Source: Pantoea agglomerans
GTDB taxonomy: Bacteria > Pseudomonadota > Gammaproteobacteria > Enterobacterales > Enterobacteriaceae
NCBI RefSeq assembly: GCF_020149765.1
Contig: NZ_CP083809.1
Span: 62,001 to 126,000 of the forward strand
DNA length: 64,000 bases
Reading direction: 5' to 3'
Shown here: piece after piece, positions 24,909 through 34,359 of the stretch
Layout: each line of letters opens with the position of its first letter
Position numbering within the stretch: position 1 is the first letter of the stretch
Made by a program: the position numbers and the translations under genes
Notes under the pieces: generated by a model
Told to the model about the DNA's origin: nothing
The model's input: only the letters and a program-made list of their open reading frames with translations
Databases searched by the model: none

Positions 24909-26427
24909 ATTCCAGGCTGCGATGCAGATGGATCATCAATCGATCAATGCTGCGATAGGCGACCGCCTCCTGCAGATGCGCACGTAAAACCCGCTCTTCA
25001 CCTGCCAGATCGGCAATGGTCCGCGCAACCTTAAGAATGCGTTGCCATGCCCGTACGGATAACCCCAGCTGATTCAGCACCTCTTCCAGCCATTCCGCAT
25101 CCTCGCGGGCGATATCACACCACCTCTTGATCTCAATGTTGCTCATATGCGCATTAATCTTGCCTGCACGCGCCATTTGCAGCATGCGAGCCTTTATCAC
25201 CCGCTCGCTGACGCTGGCTGAGCTCTCACCAGCCTCCCGGCGTCCGCTCAGCATCCCGCTCGGCAGCAGCGGGACCTCAATCGACAGGTCGAAGCGATCG
25301 AGAAAAGGGCCGGATAGCTTGCTCAGATAGCGCAGCACCTGCTGCGGTGAACAGCGATTATGCTGTCCCTGATAGTGGCCGGTCGGGCTAGGGTTCATGG
25401 CGGCGATGAGCTGAAAGCGCGCCGGATAGGTGACTTTCGCGCGGGCGCGGGAAATGGCGATTTCGCCAGACTCGATAGGTTCGCGCAGCGCATCCAGCAC
25501 GCGTCGATCAAATTCCGGCAGTTCATCCAGAAACAGCACGCCGTTATGCGCCAGCGAAATCTCCCCAGGTCGAGGCAGCGATCCGCCGCCGATCAGCGCA
25601 TAGAGTGACGCACTATGATGCGGCGAGCGAAAAGGGCGTTTCCGCCAGGCTTTTTGCAGCCGGACCTTGTCCACCAGGCTGGCAATAGCGGCGCACTCCA
25701 GCGCCTCTGCGTCGCTGAGCGGCGGCATAATGCCGGGCAGCCGCGTAGCCAGCATCGTCTTGCCTGTGCCGGGAGGCCCCATCAGCAGCAGGTTATGACC
25801 GCCCGCTGCGGTAATCTCCAGCGCCCGGCGCCCCTGCTCCTGACCGATTATGTCGCTCAGGTCTTCCGCTGGCTCTTCAGGCCCATCCTGCTGAGATTGA
25901 GCGCGCGCCAGCTCGCCCTGGTTTTGCAGCCAGGCACAGATCTCCAGCAGATGCGCAGCAACCAGCGTATCGCCATGCTGGATCAGGCCAACATCCGGCT
26001 GATTCTCCGTCGAGACGATCAGCTGCCGCCCGGCCCGCATCGCCGCCATAGCCGCCGGAATGGCGCCCTGAACGCCGCAGAGCGCGCCGTTGAGCGCCAG
26101 TTCGCCCACAAACTCATGCTGCGCCAGTTTCGCCTCTGGAAGCTGTTCAGACGCGACGAGAATAGCGAGCGCCATCGGCAGATCGTAACGTCCGCCCTCT
26201 TTAGGCAGATCGGCGGGGGCCAGATTGATGGTGATGCGCTTCGCCGGAAAGCTGAAGCCGCTGTTTATGATGGCGCTGCGCACCCGTTCGCGCGCCTCTT
26301 TTACCGTGGTTTCGGGCAAGCCGACCAGCGTCAGCGCGGGCAGGCCGCTGCTGATATGCGCTTCCAGGGTCACCAGCGGCGCCTCGACGCCTAGCGCCGC
26401 TCGGGTAAGAACTCTCGACAGTGTCAT
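24907..26427 (-). CDS. comM: ComM/YifB family Mg-chelatase-like AAA+ ATPase
   Basis: 506-residue AAA+ protein, homologous to ComM, a hexameric helicase that promotes branch migration during natural transformation, and to E. coli YifB. An N-terminal Lon-like fold (GLPALTLVGLPETTVKEARERV) precedes the AAA core with Walker A GPPGTGKT and Walker B VLFLDELPEF. A C-terminal Mg-chelatase domain carries LSVRAWQRILKVARTIADL. It lies between maoP and the ilv operon as in E. coli, pointing the other way. Presence does not show that this organism is naturally transformable. Confidence 0.94.
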   Translation of the reverse strand: MTLSRVLTRAALGVEAPLVTLEAHISSGLPALTLVGLPETTVKEARERVRSAIINSGFSFPAKRITINLAPADLPKEGGRYDLPMALAILVASEQLPEAKLAQHEFVGELALNGALCGVQGAIPAAMAAMRAGRQLIVSTENQPDVGLIQHGDTLVAAHLLEICAWLQNQGELARAQSQQDGPEEPAEDLSDIIGQEQGRRALEITAAGGHNLLLMGPPGTGKTMLATRLPGIMPPLSDAEALECAAIASLVDKVRLQKAWRKRPFRSPHHSASLYALIGGGSLPRPGEISLAHNGVLFLDELPEFDRRVLDALREPIESGEIAISRARAKVTYPARFQLIAAMNPSPTGHYQGQHNRCSPQQVLRYLSKLSGPFLDRFDLSIEVPLLPSGMLSGRREAGESSASVSERVIKARMLQMARAGKINAHMSNIEIKRWCDIAREDAEWLEEVLNQLGLSVRAWQRILKVARTIADLAGEERVLRAHLQEAVAYRSIDRLMIHLHRSLE

Positions 26428-26756
26428 AACCGCTCCTTAACGCGGCGATTATGAAGCGGTGGAACCATGACGACGAGGCCAAAGGATTCATCTGTCGGCA
26501 GACGCCGCAATAAATCGACGGGGCGTTCAGCCCCATACATTTTTTCTGAAGCTACCTGACAAATAGCCCGCTTAATTATTGCGTCACGGACGTGATGAAT
26601 ATTTATCACGCATAAAATATGCGTTTATTTACAGTGTGATACCTGCTTATCGCCCCAACGGTCATAAAAAAAAGCGATGGAAAAAGTTGTCATCGCACCG
26701 CTAACTGTGATAACTCTGTAGGTATTACTTCGAACAAACGAAAAAACAGACAACAG
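26428..26756. promoter_or_regulatory. ilv operon upstream regulatory region
   Basis: 329 bp between comM and ilvL. A candidate ilv promoter has TTGTCA at 26687-26692 and a weak GATAAC around 26709-26714. Overlapping its -35, the inverted repeat GCGATG (26674-26679)/CATCGC (26691-26696) is preceded by eight A residues, so on the minus strand it reads as an intrinsic terminator pointing toward comM. The AT-rich stretch 26590-26640 could carry the IHF-dependent upstream element described for E. coli ilvGMEDA. No other gene is seen. Confidence 0.5.
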
Positions 26757-26855
26757 ATGAAAGCCCTTCTACAAGTGATTAGCCTAGTCGTGATTAGCGT
26801 GGTGGTGATTATTAACCCACCGTGCGGGGCTACGCTTGGAGAAAGAAAGGCTTAA
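26757..26855 (+). CDS. ilvL: ilv operon leader peptide
   Basis: 32-codon attenuation leader. Fourteen codons are Ile, Val or Leu, including the run VVISVVVII, and Leu5 and Leu10 use the rare CTA codon. The sequence matches E. coli IlvL closely and keeps NPPCGA after the run. Stalling of the ribosome on these codons when branched-chain aminoacyl-tRNAs are scarce would prevent formation of the terminator at 26880-26911. Confidence 0.96.
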   Translation: MKALLQVISLVVISVVVIINPPCGATLGERKA

Positions 26856-26879
26856 AAATCAAGCCTGGAATTCGAAAAA

Positions 26880-26911
26880 CCCCCGCACCGTAAGGTCCGG
26901 GGGTTTTTTTT
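26880..26911 (+). terminator. ilvGMEDA attenuator
   Basis: Stem CCCCCG-C-ACC / GGT-C-CGGGGG with loop GTAA, followed by eight T residues, 24 bp after the ilvL stop codon. It is the rho-independent terminator of the ilv attenuation mechanism. Confidence 0.95.
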
Positions 26912-26951
26912 CGACCAGAGCAAATATCAGCTAATTACCGAGGAGCAAACA

Positions 26952-27002
26952 ATGAGCAGTAGCATAAAATTCTGTTGTTCCCCTAAGGATACAGGAGAAT
27001 AA
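26952..27002 (+). CDS. ilvX: Small protein IlvX
   Basis: A 16-codon open frame between the attenuator and ilvG that ends 2 bp before the ilvG start. Its product shares the S-KFC-S spacing and a TG near the end with the 16-residue E. coli IlvX, and the length is identical. Start and ribosome binding site (GAGGAGCAAACA) are good. In E. coli a product is detected but its function is unknown. Position suggests translational coupling with ilvG. Confidence 0.8.
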   Translation: MSSSIKFCCSPKDTGE

Positions 27003-27004
27003 CC

Positions 27005-28651
27005 ATGACAGGTGCACAGTGGGTAGTTCAGGCTTTACGCGCGCAGGGTGTCGACACCGTATTTGGCTATCCTGGCGGCGCCATCATGCCAGTGTACGAT
27101 GCGCTCTACGATGGCGGCGTGGAACACCTACTGTGTCGTCATGAACAAGGCGCGGTGGTCGCGGCGATCGGCTATGCCCGCGCGACCGGAAAAACCGGCG
27201 TCTGCATTGCGACCTCGGGCCCTGGCGCGACCAACTTAATCACCGGCCTGGCCGATGCGATGATGGACTCAGTGCCGGTCGTCGCCATCACCGGTCAGGT
27301 CTCGTCGGCATTTATCGGCACCGACGCCTTTCAGGAGATCGACGTGCTGGGCCTGTCGCTGGCCTGCACCAAACACAGCTTTCTGGTTGAATCGCTGGAA
27401 GAGCTGCCCTCCGTAATGGCTGAGGCCTTCGCTATCGCTCAGTCAGGCCGCCCTGGCCCGGTGCTGGTCGACATCCCTAAAGATATTCAAATCGCCAGCG
27501 GCGAGCTGAACCCGCATCTGCTGCCGGTCGAAGAGCCGATCGCCCATTCGCTGCAGCATATCGAAGCGGCGCGTGCGCTGATGGCGCAGTCGCACAAGCC
27601 GATGCTCTATATCGGCGGCGGCGTCGGTATGGCGCAGGCGGTTCCCGCACTGCGCGCTATGGCGCAGGAGACCGGCATCCCTGTGGCCGCCACACTGAAA
27701 GGTCTCGGCAGCGCCGATAGCGAAAGCGAGGTCTACCTGGGCATGCTGGGTATGCACGGCACCAAAGCCGCAAACCTGGCGGTTCAGTCGTGCGATTTGC
27801 TGATTGCCGTCGGCGCGCGCTTCGACGATCGCGTAACCGGCAAGCTCGATACCTTTGCGCCGCACGCCAGCGTCATTCACATTGATATCGATCCGGCCGA
27901 GCTGAATAAACTGCGCCGCGCGCACGTTTCGCTGCAGGGCGATATGAATCAGATCCTGCCCGCGCTGAGTATGCCGATGCAGATTGCGGGCTGGCGCGAA
28001 GAGGTGAAGGCGATGAAAGCGGAATTCAGCTGGCGCTACGATCATCCCGGCGAGGCGATCTACGCGCCACTGCTGCTGAAGCAGCTCTCCGATCGTAAAC
28101 CCGCCAGCGCCGTTATCACCACCGACGTCGGCCAGCACCAGATGTGGACCGCCCAGCATATGAACTTCAGCGCGCCGGAGAATTTCATCACCTCCAGCGG
28201 CCTGGGCACCATGGGCTTCGGCCTGCCGGCTGCGGTAGGCGCGCAGGTTGCCCGTCCCGACGACACCGTGATCTGCGTGTCGGGCGACGGTTCAATCATG
28301 ATGAATATCCAGGAGCTGGGCACCATCAAACGTAAAAAGCTGCCGGTGAAAATCCTGCTGCTGGATAACCAGCGCCTCGGCATGGTGCGCCAGTGGCAGC
28401 AGCTCTTTTTCGATGGTCGCTACAGCGAAACCATACTGACCGACAACCCCGATTTTCTGACGCTGGCCAGCGCGTTTGATATTCCAGGCCAGCGTATTAG
28501 CCGTAAAGATGAGGTCGACGCCGCCCTTGATGCTCTGCTGAACAGCGAAGGTCCTTACTTCCTGCATGTTGCGATTGATGAGCATGAAAACGTCTGGCCA
28601 CTGGTGCCACCCGGCGCCAGCAACGCAAACATGATGGAGAAAACCGTATGA
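27005..28651 (+). CDS. ilvG: Acetolactate synthase II large subunit
   Basis: Catalytic subunit of the valine-resistant acetohydroxyacid synthase that makes acetolactate or acetohydroxybutyrate from pyruvate (and 2-ketobutyrate). The 548 residues are intact, unlike E. coli K-12 where ilvG carries a frameshift. The catalytic Glu47 lies in CRHEQGA, and the ThDP/Mg site is [14 protein letters not shown] through [10 protein letters not shown]. It overlaps ilvM by 4 nt (ATGA), ensuring coupled synthesis of the regulatory subunit. Confidence 0.98.
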   Translation: MTGAQWVVQALRAQGVDTVFGYPGGAIMPVYDALYDGGVEHLLCRHEQGAVVAAIGYARATGKTGVCIATSGPGATNLITGLADAMMDSVPVVAITGQVSSAFIGTDAFQEIDVLGLSLACTKHSFLVESLEELPSVMAEAFAIAQSGRPGPVLVDIPKDIQIASGELNPHLLPVEEPIAHSLQHIEAARALMAQSHKPMLYIGGGVGMAQAVPALRAMAQETGIPVAATLKGLGSADSESEVYLGMLGMHGTKAANLAVQSCDLLIAVGARFDDRVTGKLDTFAPHASVIHIDIDPAELNKLRRAHVSLQGDMNQILPALSMPMQIAGWREEVKAMKAEFSWRYDHPGEAIYAPLLLKQLSDRKPASAVITTDVGQHQMWTAQHMNFSAPENFITSSGLGTMGFGLPAAVGAQVARPDDTVICVSGDGSIMMNIQELGTIKRKKLPVKILLLDNQRLGMVRQWQQLFFDGRYSETILTDNPDFLTLASAFDIPGQRISRKDEVDAALDALLNSEGPYFLHVAIDEHENVWPLVPPGASNANMMEKTV

Positions 28652-28911
28652 ATCAGCATCAATTGTCTATCGAAGCTCGCTTTCGCCCTGAAATATTGGA
28701 GCGCATTTTACGCGTCGTCCGTCACCGCGGTTTTCAGGTCTGCGCCATGAACATGGGCGCGGCGGCTAACAGCGAGAACATTAATATTGAAATGACCGTT
28801 GCCAGCCAGCGCTCAGTCGATTTACTGTCTTCCCAATTAAACAAATTAATGGATGTCGCCAGCGTCGAGATCCAGCAACAAACATCACAACAAATCCACG
28901 CCTGGTCGTGA
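28648..28911 (+). CDS. ilvM: Acetolactate synthase II small subunit
   Basis: 87-residue ACT-domain regulatory subunit that activates and stabilises IlvG. The ACT pattern is seen in [24 protein letters not shown] and the following beta strand. The start overlaps the ilvG stop (ATGA) and ilvE follows 12 bp later. Confidence 0.96.
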   Translation: MNQHQLSIEARFRPEILERILRVVRHRGFQVCAMNMGAAANSENINIEMTVASQRSVDLLSSQLNKLMDVASVEIQQQTSQQIHAWS

Positions 28912-28923
28912 AAGGAAATAAGA

Positions 28924-29853
28924 ATGAGCACGAAGAAAGCAGACTTTATTTGGTTCAATGGCGAGATGGTTAAGTGGGAAGACGCAAAGGTCAGCGTGAT
29001 GTCCCACGCACTGCATTACGGTACTTCTGTGTTTGAAGGCGTGCGCTGCTACGACTCGCACAAAGGCCCGGTGGTGTTCCGTCACCGTGAACACATGCAG
29101 CGTCTGCACGACTCAGCCAAAATTTATCGTTTCCCGCTGAAATACAGCGTGGACGAACTGATGGAAGCGACCCGCAAAGTACTGCGCGACAACAATCTGA
29201 AAAGCGCCTACATCCGTCCGCTGGCCTTTGTCGGCGACGTCGGCCTGGGCGTGAACCCGCCGGATGGCTACACCACCGACGTGATCATCGCCGCCTTCCC
29301 GTGGGGCGCCTATCTGGGCGCTGAAGCGCTGGAAAACGGCATCAATGCAATGGTTTCTTCATGGAACCGCGTTGCGCCGAACACCCTGCCGACCGCGGCG
29401 AAAGCAGGTGGCAACTATCTCTCCTCTCTGCTGGTGGGCAGCGAAGCGCGCCGTCACGGCTATCAGGAAGGCATCGCGCTGGACACCAACGGCTATATCT
29501 CCGAAGGCGCTGGCGAAAACCTGTTCGAAGTAAAAGACGGCATCCTGTTTACGCCGCCGTTCACCTCTTCCGCGCTGCCTGGCATTACCCGCGACGCCAT
29601 CATCAAGCTGGCGCAGGATATGGGCATTGAAGTTCGCGAGCAGGTGCTGTCGCGCGAATCGCTCTATCTGGCCGATGAGATCTTTATGTCCGGTACCGCT
29701 GCAGAAATCACGCCGGTACGCAGCGTCGACGGCATTCAGGTTGGCGAGGGCAAACGCGGACCGGTAACCGAGAAAATCCAGAAAGCCTTCTTCGGCCTGT
29801 TCACTGGCGAAACCGAAGACAAATACGGCTGGCTGGATCAGGTTAACCCATAA
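28924..29853 (+). CDS. ilvE: Branched-chain amino acid aminotransferase
   Basis: Final transamination in Ile, Val and Leu synthesis, with glutamate as donor and PLP as cofactor. The 309-residue fold-type IV enzyme has the Schiff-base lysine at 160 (TAAKAGGNYLSSL) and the SEGAGENLF segment that binds cofactor. Length equals that of E. coli. It is third in the ilvGMEDA unit, with good GGAAA spacing. Confidence 0.98.
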   Translation: MSTKKADFIWFNGEMVKWEDAKVSVMSHALHYGTSVFEGVRCYDSHKGPVVFRHREHMQRLHDSAKIYRFPLKYSVDELMEATRKVLRDNNLKSAYIRPLAFVGDVGLGVNPPDGYTTDVIIAAFPWGAYLGAEALENGINAMVSSWNRVAPNTLPTAAKAGGNYLSSLLVGSEARRHGYQEGIALDTNGYISEGAGENLFEVKDGILFTPPFTSSALPGITRDAIIKLAQDMGIEVREQVLSRESLYLADEIFMSGTAAEITPVRSVDGIQVGEGKRGPVTEKIQKAFFGLFTGETEDKYGWLDQVNP

Positions 29854-29913
29854 CAAGAGAGTCACGCGGGCGCAGCTGTTCCCGCGTCATTTACAGACTG
29901 GAGTAAACAGAGC

Positions 29914-31764
29914 ATGCCTAAGTACCGTTCCGCCACCACCACTCATGGCCGCAATATGGCGGGTGCCCGTGCCCTGTGGCGCGCCACAGGAATGACCGAC
30001 GCCGATTTCGGCAAGCCGATTATCGCCGTGGTCAACTCATTCACCCAATTTGTGCCGGGCCACGTCCACCTGCGCGATCTCGGCAAGCTGGTCGCCGAGC
30101 AGATCGAAGCGGCGGGCGGCGTGGCGAAAGAGTTCAACACCATTGCGGTGGATGACGGTATCGCCATGGGCCATGGCGGCATGCTCTATTCGCTGCCGTC
30201 GCGCGAGCTGATCGCCGACTCGGTGGAATACATGGTTAACGCGCACTGCGCCGACGCCATGGTCTGCATCTCCAACTGCGACAAAATCACCCCGGGAATG
30301 CTGATGGCGTCGCTGCGCCTCAATATTCCGGTTATTTTCGTTTCCGGCGGCCCGATGGAAGCGGGGAAAACCAAACTTTCTGACAAGATCATCAAGCTCG
30401 ATCTGGTGGATGCGATGATTCAGGGTGCGAACCCGAACGTCAGCGACGCCGAGAGCGAGCAGATTGAACGCTCCGCCTGTCCGACCTGCGGCTCCTGTTC
30501 CGGTATGTTCACGGCTAATTCCATGAACTGTCTGACCGAAGCGCTGGGTCTGTCGCAGCCGGGCAACGGCTCGCTGCTGGCCACCCACGCCGACCGCAAG
30601 GATCTGTTTATCAACGCCGGTAAGCGCATCGTTAATCTGACTAAACAGTATTACGAGCAGGATGATGAGCGCGTACTGCCGCGCAACATCGCCAGCAAAG
30701 CGGCCTTTGAAAATGCCATGACGCTGGATATCGCGATGGGCGGTTCCACCAACACCGTACTGCACCTGCTGGCGGCGGCGCAGGAAGGCGAAATCGACTT
30801 CAATATTTCCGACATCGATCGTCTGTCGCGCAAGGTACCGCACCTGTGCAAGGTCGCGCCGAGCACGCAGAAATACCATATGGAAGATGTCCACCGCGCT
30901 GGTGGCGTTATCGGCATTCTCGGCGAGCTGGATCGCGCGGGCCTGCTGCATACCGACGTACGTAACGTGCTGGGCCTGAACCTGCGTGAAACCCTGGATC
31001 AGTACGACATCATGCTGACGCAGGATGAAGCGGTGAAGAAAATGTTCCGCGCCGGTCCGGCAGGGATTCGTACCACCCAGGCGTTTTCGCAAGACTGTCG
31101 CTGGGACACGCTGGATGACGATCGTCAGGACGGCTGTATCCGCACGCGCGAACATGCGTTCTCCCAGGATGGTGGTCTTGCGGTACTCTACGGCAACCTC
31201 GCCGAAGATGGTTGTATCGTCAAAACCGCTGGCGTCGACAAAGAGATCCTGACGTTTAAAGGCCCGGCAAAAGTCTACGAAAGCCAGGATGACGCAGTCG
31301 AGGCGATTCTCGGCGGCAAAGTGGTTGCGGGCGACGTTGTGGTAATCCGCTACGAAGGGCCGAAAGGTGGCCCGGGCATGCAGGAGATGCTCTATCCAAC
31401 CACCTATCTGAAATCGATGGGGCTCGGCAAAAGCTGCGCGCTGATCACCGACGGTCGCTTCTCCGGTGGCACATCCGGCCTGTCGATCGGCCACGCCTCG
31501 CCGGAAGCGGCCAGCGGCGGCACCATTGCGCTGGTAAAAGATGGCGACATCATCGAAATCGATATCCCTAACCGCGGCATCAAACTGGCGGTGCCGGACA
31601 ACGAACTGCATGCGCGCCGCGAAGAGGAAGAAGCGCGCGGCGAGGCGGCCTACACGCCGCACGGCCGCGTGCGTCAGGTCTCTTTCGCGCTGCGTGCCTA
31701 CGCATCGCTCGCCACCAGCGCCGACAAAGGCGCGGTGCGCGACAAGAGCAAGCTGGGAGGCTGA
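29914..31764 (+). CDS. ilvD: Dihydroxy-acid dehydratase
   Basis: Iron-sulfur enzyme that dehydrates dihydroxy acids to the keto-acid precursors of valine and isoleucine. The 616-residue protein shows Asp81 ([11 protein letters not shown]), Cys122 with Lys124 ([10 protein letters not shown]), and the third cluster cysteine region [17 protein letters not shown]. An inverted repeat ACGCGGG/CCCGCGT lies in the 60-bp gap after ilvE (29864-29887), perhaps a processing or stability hairpin. Confidence 0.98.
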   Translation: MPKYRSATTTHGRNMAGARALWRATGMTDADFGKPIIAVVNSFTQFVPGHVHLRDLGKLVAEQIEAAGGVAKEFNTIAVDDGIAMGHGGMLYSLPSRELIADSVEYMVNAHCADAMVCISNCDKITPGMLMASLRLNIPVIFVSGGPMEAGKTKLSDKIIKLDLVDAMIQGANPNVSDAESEQIERSACPTCGSCSGMFTANSMNCLTEALGLSQPGNGSLLATHADRKDLFINAGKRIVNLTKQYYEQDDERVLPRNIASKAAFENAMTLDIAMGGSTNTVLHLLAAAQEGEIDFNISDIDRLSRKVPHLCKVAPSTQKYHMEDVHRAGGVIGILGELDRAGLLHTDVRNVLGLNLRETLDQYDIMLTQDEAVKKMFRAGPAGIRTTQAFSQDCRWDTLDDDRQDGCIRTREHAFSQDGGLAVLYGNLAEDGCIVKTAGVDKEILTFKGPAKVYESQDDAVEAILGGKVVAGDVVVIRYEGPKGGPGMQEMLYPTTYLKSMGLGKSCALITDGRFSGGTSGLSIGHASPEAASGGTIALVKDGDIIEIDIPNRGIKLAVPDNELHARREEEEARGEAAYTPHGRVRQVSFALRAYASLATSADKGAVRDKSKLGG

Positions 31765-31767
31765 CCG

Positions 31768-33315
31768 ATGGCTGAGGCTCAACCGCTACCTGCGTCGCCC
31801 TGCGGCGCGGAATATCTGCGCGCCGTGCTGCGCTCGCCCGTGTATGAAGTCGCACAGGTGACGCCGCTGCAAAAAATGGAAAAAATTTCATCGCGTCTCG
31901 GCAACACCATTCTGGTGAAGCGCGAGGATCGGCAGCCGGTACACAGCTTCAAGCTGCGCGGCGCCTATGCGATGATCGCCGGACTGAACGAAGAGCAGAA
32001 AGCGCGCGGCGTGGTGACGGCGTCGGCCGGCAACCACGCGCAGGGCGTGGCGCTCTCCGCCAGCCGGCTCGGCATCAAATCGCTGATTGTTATGCCGGTC
32101 ACCACGGCAGACATCAAGGTAGAGGCGGTGCGCGCATTTGGCGGTGAGGCTTATCTCTACGGCGCTAACTTCGACGAGGCGAAAGCCAAAGCGATTGAGC
32201 TGGCGGAACAGCAGGGTTACACCTTCGTGCCGCCATTTGACCATCCGGCGGTCATCGCCGGTCAGGGCACGCTGGCGATGGAGCTGCTGCAGCAGGATGC
32301 GCATCTCGATCGCGTCTTCGTGCCGGTTGGCGGCGGCGGCCTGGCGGCGGGCGTGGCGGTGCTGATCAAACAGCTGATGCCGCAAATCAAAGTTATCGCG
32401 GTAGAGTCGGAAGACTCTGCCTGCCTGAAGGCGGCGCTCGAGGCGGGCGAGCCGGTGGATCTGCCGCGCGTCGGGCTGTTTGCCGAAGGCGTGGCGGTAA
32501 AGCGTATCGGCAGCGAAACCTTTCGCCTCTGCCAGGCGTACCTCGACGATATTATCACCGTCGACAGCGACGCTATCTGCGCGGCGATGAAAGATCTGTT
32601 TGAAGACGTGCGCGCAGTAGCGGAGCCGTCGGGCGCGCTGGCGCTGGCGGGTATGAAAAAATATATCCAGCAGCACGACATCAAAGGCGAGCGCCTGGCG
32701 CACGTGCTGTCAGGCGCTAACGTTAACTTTCACGGCCTGCGCTACGTCTCCGAGCGCTGTGAGCTGGGCGAACAGCGTGAAGCGCTGCTCGCCGTCACCA
32801 TCCCGGAACAGCAGGGTAGCTTCCTGAAGTTCTGCCAGACGCTGGGCGGCCGTGCGGTAACGGAGTTTAACTACCGCTATGCCGACGCCGACAACGCCTG
32901 CATCTTTGTTGGCGTGCGCCTGACGCGCGGGCTGGAGGAGCGCAGCGAAATCATCAGCCAGCTGACGCAGGGGGGCTATCAGGTGGTGGATCTCTCTGAC
33001 GACGAGATGGCGAAGCTGCACGTGCGCTATATGGTGGGCGGACGTCCGTCGAAGCCGTTGCGCGAACGCCTGTTCAGCTTCGAATTCCCGGAGGCACCCG
33101 GCGCGCTGCTGAAGTTCCTGCAAACGCTCGGCACCCACTGGAATATCTCGCTGTTCCACTACCGCAGCCACGGCACCGATTACGGCCGCGTGCTGGCGGC
33201 CTTTGAGATCGGCGACAACGAACCGCGCTTTGAATCACATCTTACCGAACTGGGCTATGACTTCCACGACGAAGCCAATAACCCGGCGTTCCGCTTCTTC
33301 CTCGCCGGCCAGTAA
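31768..33315 (+). CDS. ilvA: Threonine dehydratase (biosynthetic)
   Basis: PLP enzyme that deaminates threonine to 2-ketobutyrate, the committed and isoleucine-inhibited step of isoleucine synthesis. The 515-residue protein has the PLP lysine at 62 (HSFKLRGAY), the glycine loop VPVGGGGLAAG, and two C-terminal ACT-like regulatory domains (from about residues 330 and 425). It starts 3 bp after ilvD. Its stop codon directly abuts the stop of convergent ilvY, so no terminator fits between them. Confidence 0.98.
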   Translation: MAEAQPLPASPCGAEYLRAVLRSPVYEVAQVTPLQKMEKISSRLGNTILVKREDRQPVHSFKLRGAYAMIAGLNEEQKARGVVTASAGNHAQGVALSASRLGIKSLIVMPVTTADIKVEAVRAFGGEAYLYGANFDEAKAKAIELAEQQGYTFVPPFDHPAVIAGQGTLAMELLQQDAHLDRVFVPVGGGGLAAGVAVLIKQLMPQIKVIAVESEDSACLKAALEAGEPVDLPRVGLFAEGVAVKRIGSETFRLCQAYLDDIITVDSDAICAAMKDLFEDVRAVAEPSGALALAGMKKYIQQHDIKGERLAHVLSGANVNFHGLRYVSERCELGEQREALLAVTIPEQQGSFLKFCQTLGGRAVTEFNYRYADADNACIFVGVRLTRGLEERSEIISQLTQGGYQVVDLSDDEMAKLHVRYMVGGRPSKPLRERLFSFEFPEAPGALLKFLQTLGTHWNISLFHYRSHGTDYGRVLAAFEIGDNEPRFESHLTELGYDFHDEANNPAFRFFLAGQ

Positions 33316-34197
33316 CTACAGCAGGTGCCAGAAGGCGTGAATCAGCGGCTCCCCGAGCCGCTTTTTTTGTACGCACACGCCCAGCTCCAGCGGCGCCACC
33401 GACTCGACATTCTCCAGCGTCAGCACGCGATTGCGCACCGGCTCCGGGCTATTTTCCAGCACTACATCCGGTAAAAGCGCGATGCCGCACCCGAGCGCCA
33501 CCATCGACACAATCGCCTCATGACCGGAGACCGTGGCGTAAATCTGCGGATTAGGAATGCGACGCCGCCGAAACCAGAGATCGATGCCGCGCCGCGCCGG
33601 GCCTTGATCGGGCAGGATAAAAGGGATGTGCGCCCAGTCGGGCGTCGGCTGGGTCGCCTGGCTGCGCACCGGGCAGGGCAGCGCGGGGGCAATCAGCACC
33701 AGCGGGATCAGTCCCAGCGGCGTAAAGTCGATGCTGGCGGGCAGCGACTCGGGTCTGCCAGCAATAGCCAGATCTGCTTCGCCCGACTGCACCATTTCGA
33801 TGGCGTCGGCGGCGTCGCCGGTGGTCAGCTTGATCTCTACCTGCGGATGCTCGGCGCGGAAGCGATCCAGAATCGGCGGCAGATGGCTGTAGGCGGCCGT
33901 CACCGAGCAGAACAGGCGCAGCTCGCCGCTCAGCGACGGGCCGTTAAGATCCATGACGTGGCGCAGCTGCTGATACTGCAGCAGCGTCTGCTGCGCGAAC
34001 TGGCGCAGACGTTCGCCCGCCTCGGTCAGGACCACGGTGCGGTTATCGCGCAGAAACAGCGCGTGCCCCACATCCTCTTCGAGGCGCTGGATCTGGCGCG
34101 AGAGCGTTGACGGGCTGACGTGCATGGCGCGCGCCGTACGGCCAAAATGGCAGCTTTCGGCCAGATGAAGAAACAGCTTCAGATCTCGTAAATCCAT
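33316..34197 (-). CDS. ilvY: LysR-family activator IlvY
   Basis: Activates divergent ilvC when its inducers, the substrates acetolactate and acetohydroxybutyrate, accumulate. The 293-residue protein has a helix-turn-helix at about residues 16-38 (FGRTARAMHVSPSTLSRQIQ) and an effector-binding C-terminal domain. It represses its own gene from the shared operators at 34220-34266. Confidence 0.96.
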   Translation of the reverse strand: MDLRDLKLFLHLAESCHFGRTARAMHVSPSTLSRQIQRLEEDVGHALFLRDNRTVVLTEAGERLRQFAQQTLLQYQQLRHVMDLNGPSLSGELRLFCSVTAAYSHLPPILDRFRAEHPQVEIKLTTGDAADAIEMVQSGEADLAIAGRPESLPASIDFTPLGLIPLVLIAPALPCPVRSQATQPTPDWAHIPFILPDQGPARRGIDLWFRRRRIPNPQIYATVSGHEAIVSMVALGCGIALLPDVVLENSPEPVRNRVLTLENVESVAPLELGVCVQKKRLGEPLIHAFWHLL

Positions 34198-34219
34198 TCG
34201 CCTTGACCTCTACAGTGGT

Positions 34220-34266
34220 ATTGCAAATTATGCAATGTAACCTTGCTAATATATCAATTTAAGCAA
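34220..34266. promoter_or_regulatory. IlvY operators and ilvC promoter region
   Basis: Two dyads lie in tandem: ATTGC-AAATTAT-GCAAT at 34220-34236 and TTGCT-N14-AGCAA at 34243-34266, the known arrangement of IlvY sites O1 and O2. A -10 element TATGAT is at 34281-34286 with only a weak -35 17 bp upstream (TTTAAG), as expected for an activator-dependent promoter reading into ilvC. Confidence 0.82.
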
Positions 34267-34359
34267 CGGATTTCCTGTCATATGATGGGGTCATTCGCGG
34301 CGCTGTAAGCAGCGCCGTTACCAGACAAAAACAAACATAACATCTGACCGGAGTGCCCC

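Noticed and set aside
27005..28651. Frameshift in ilvG as in E. coli K-12
   Set aside because: The frame is continuous over 548 codons with all catalytic segments, so the gene is functional here.
30037..31782. 581-codon minus-strand frame across ilvD
   Set aside because: Antisense shadow of ilvD, with arginine- and histidine-rich low-plausibility product.
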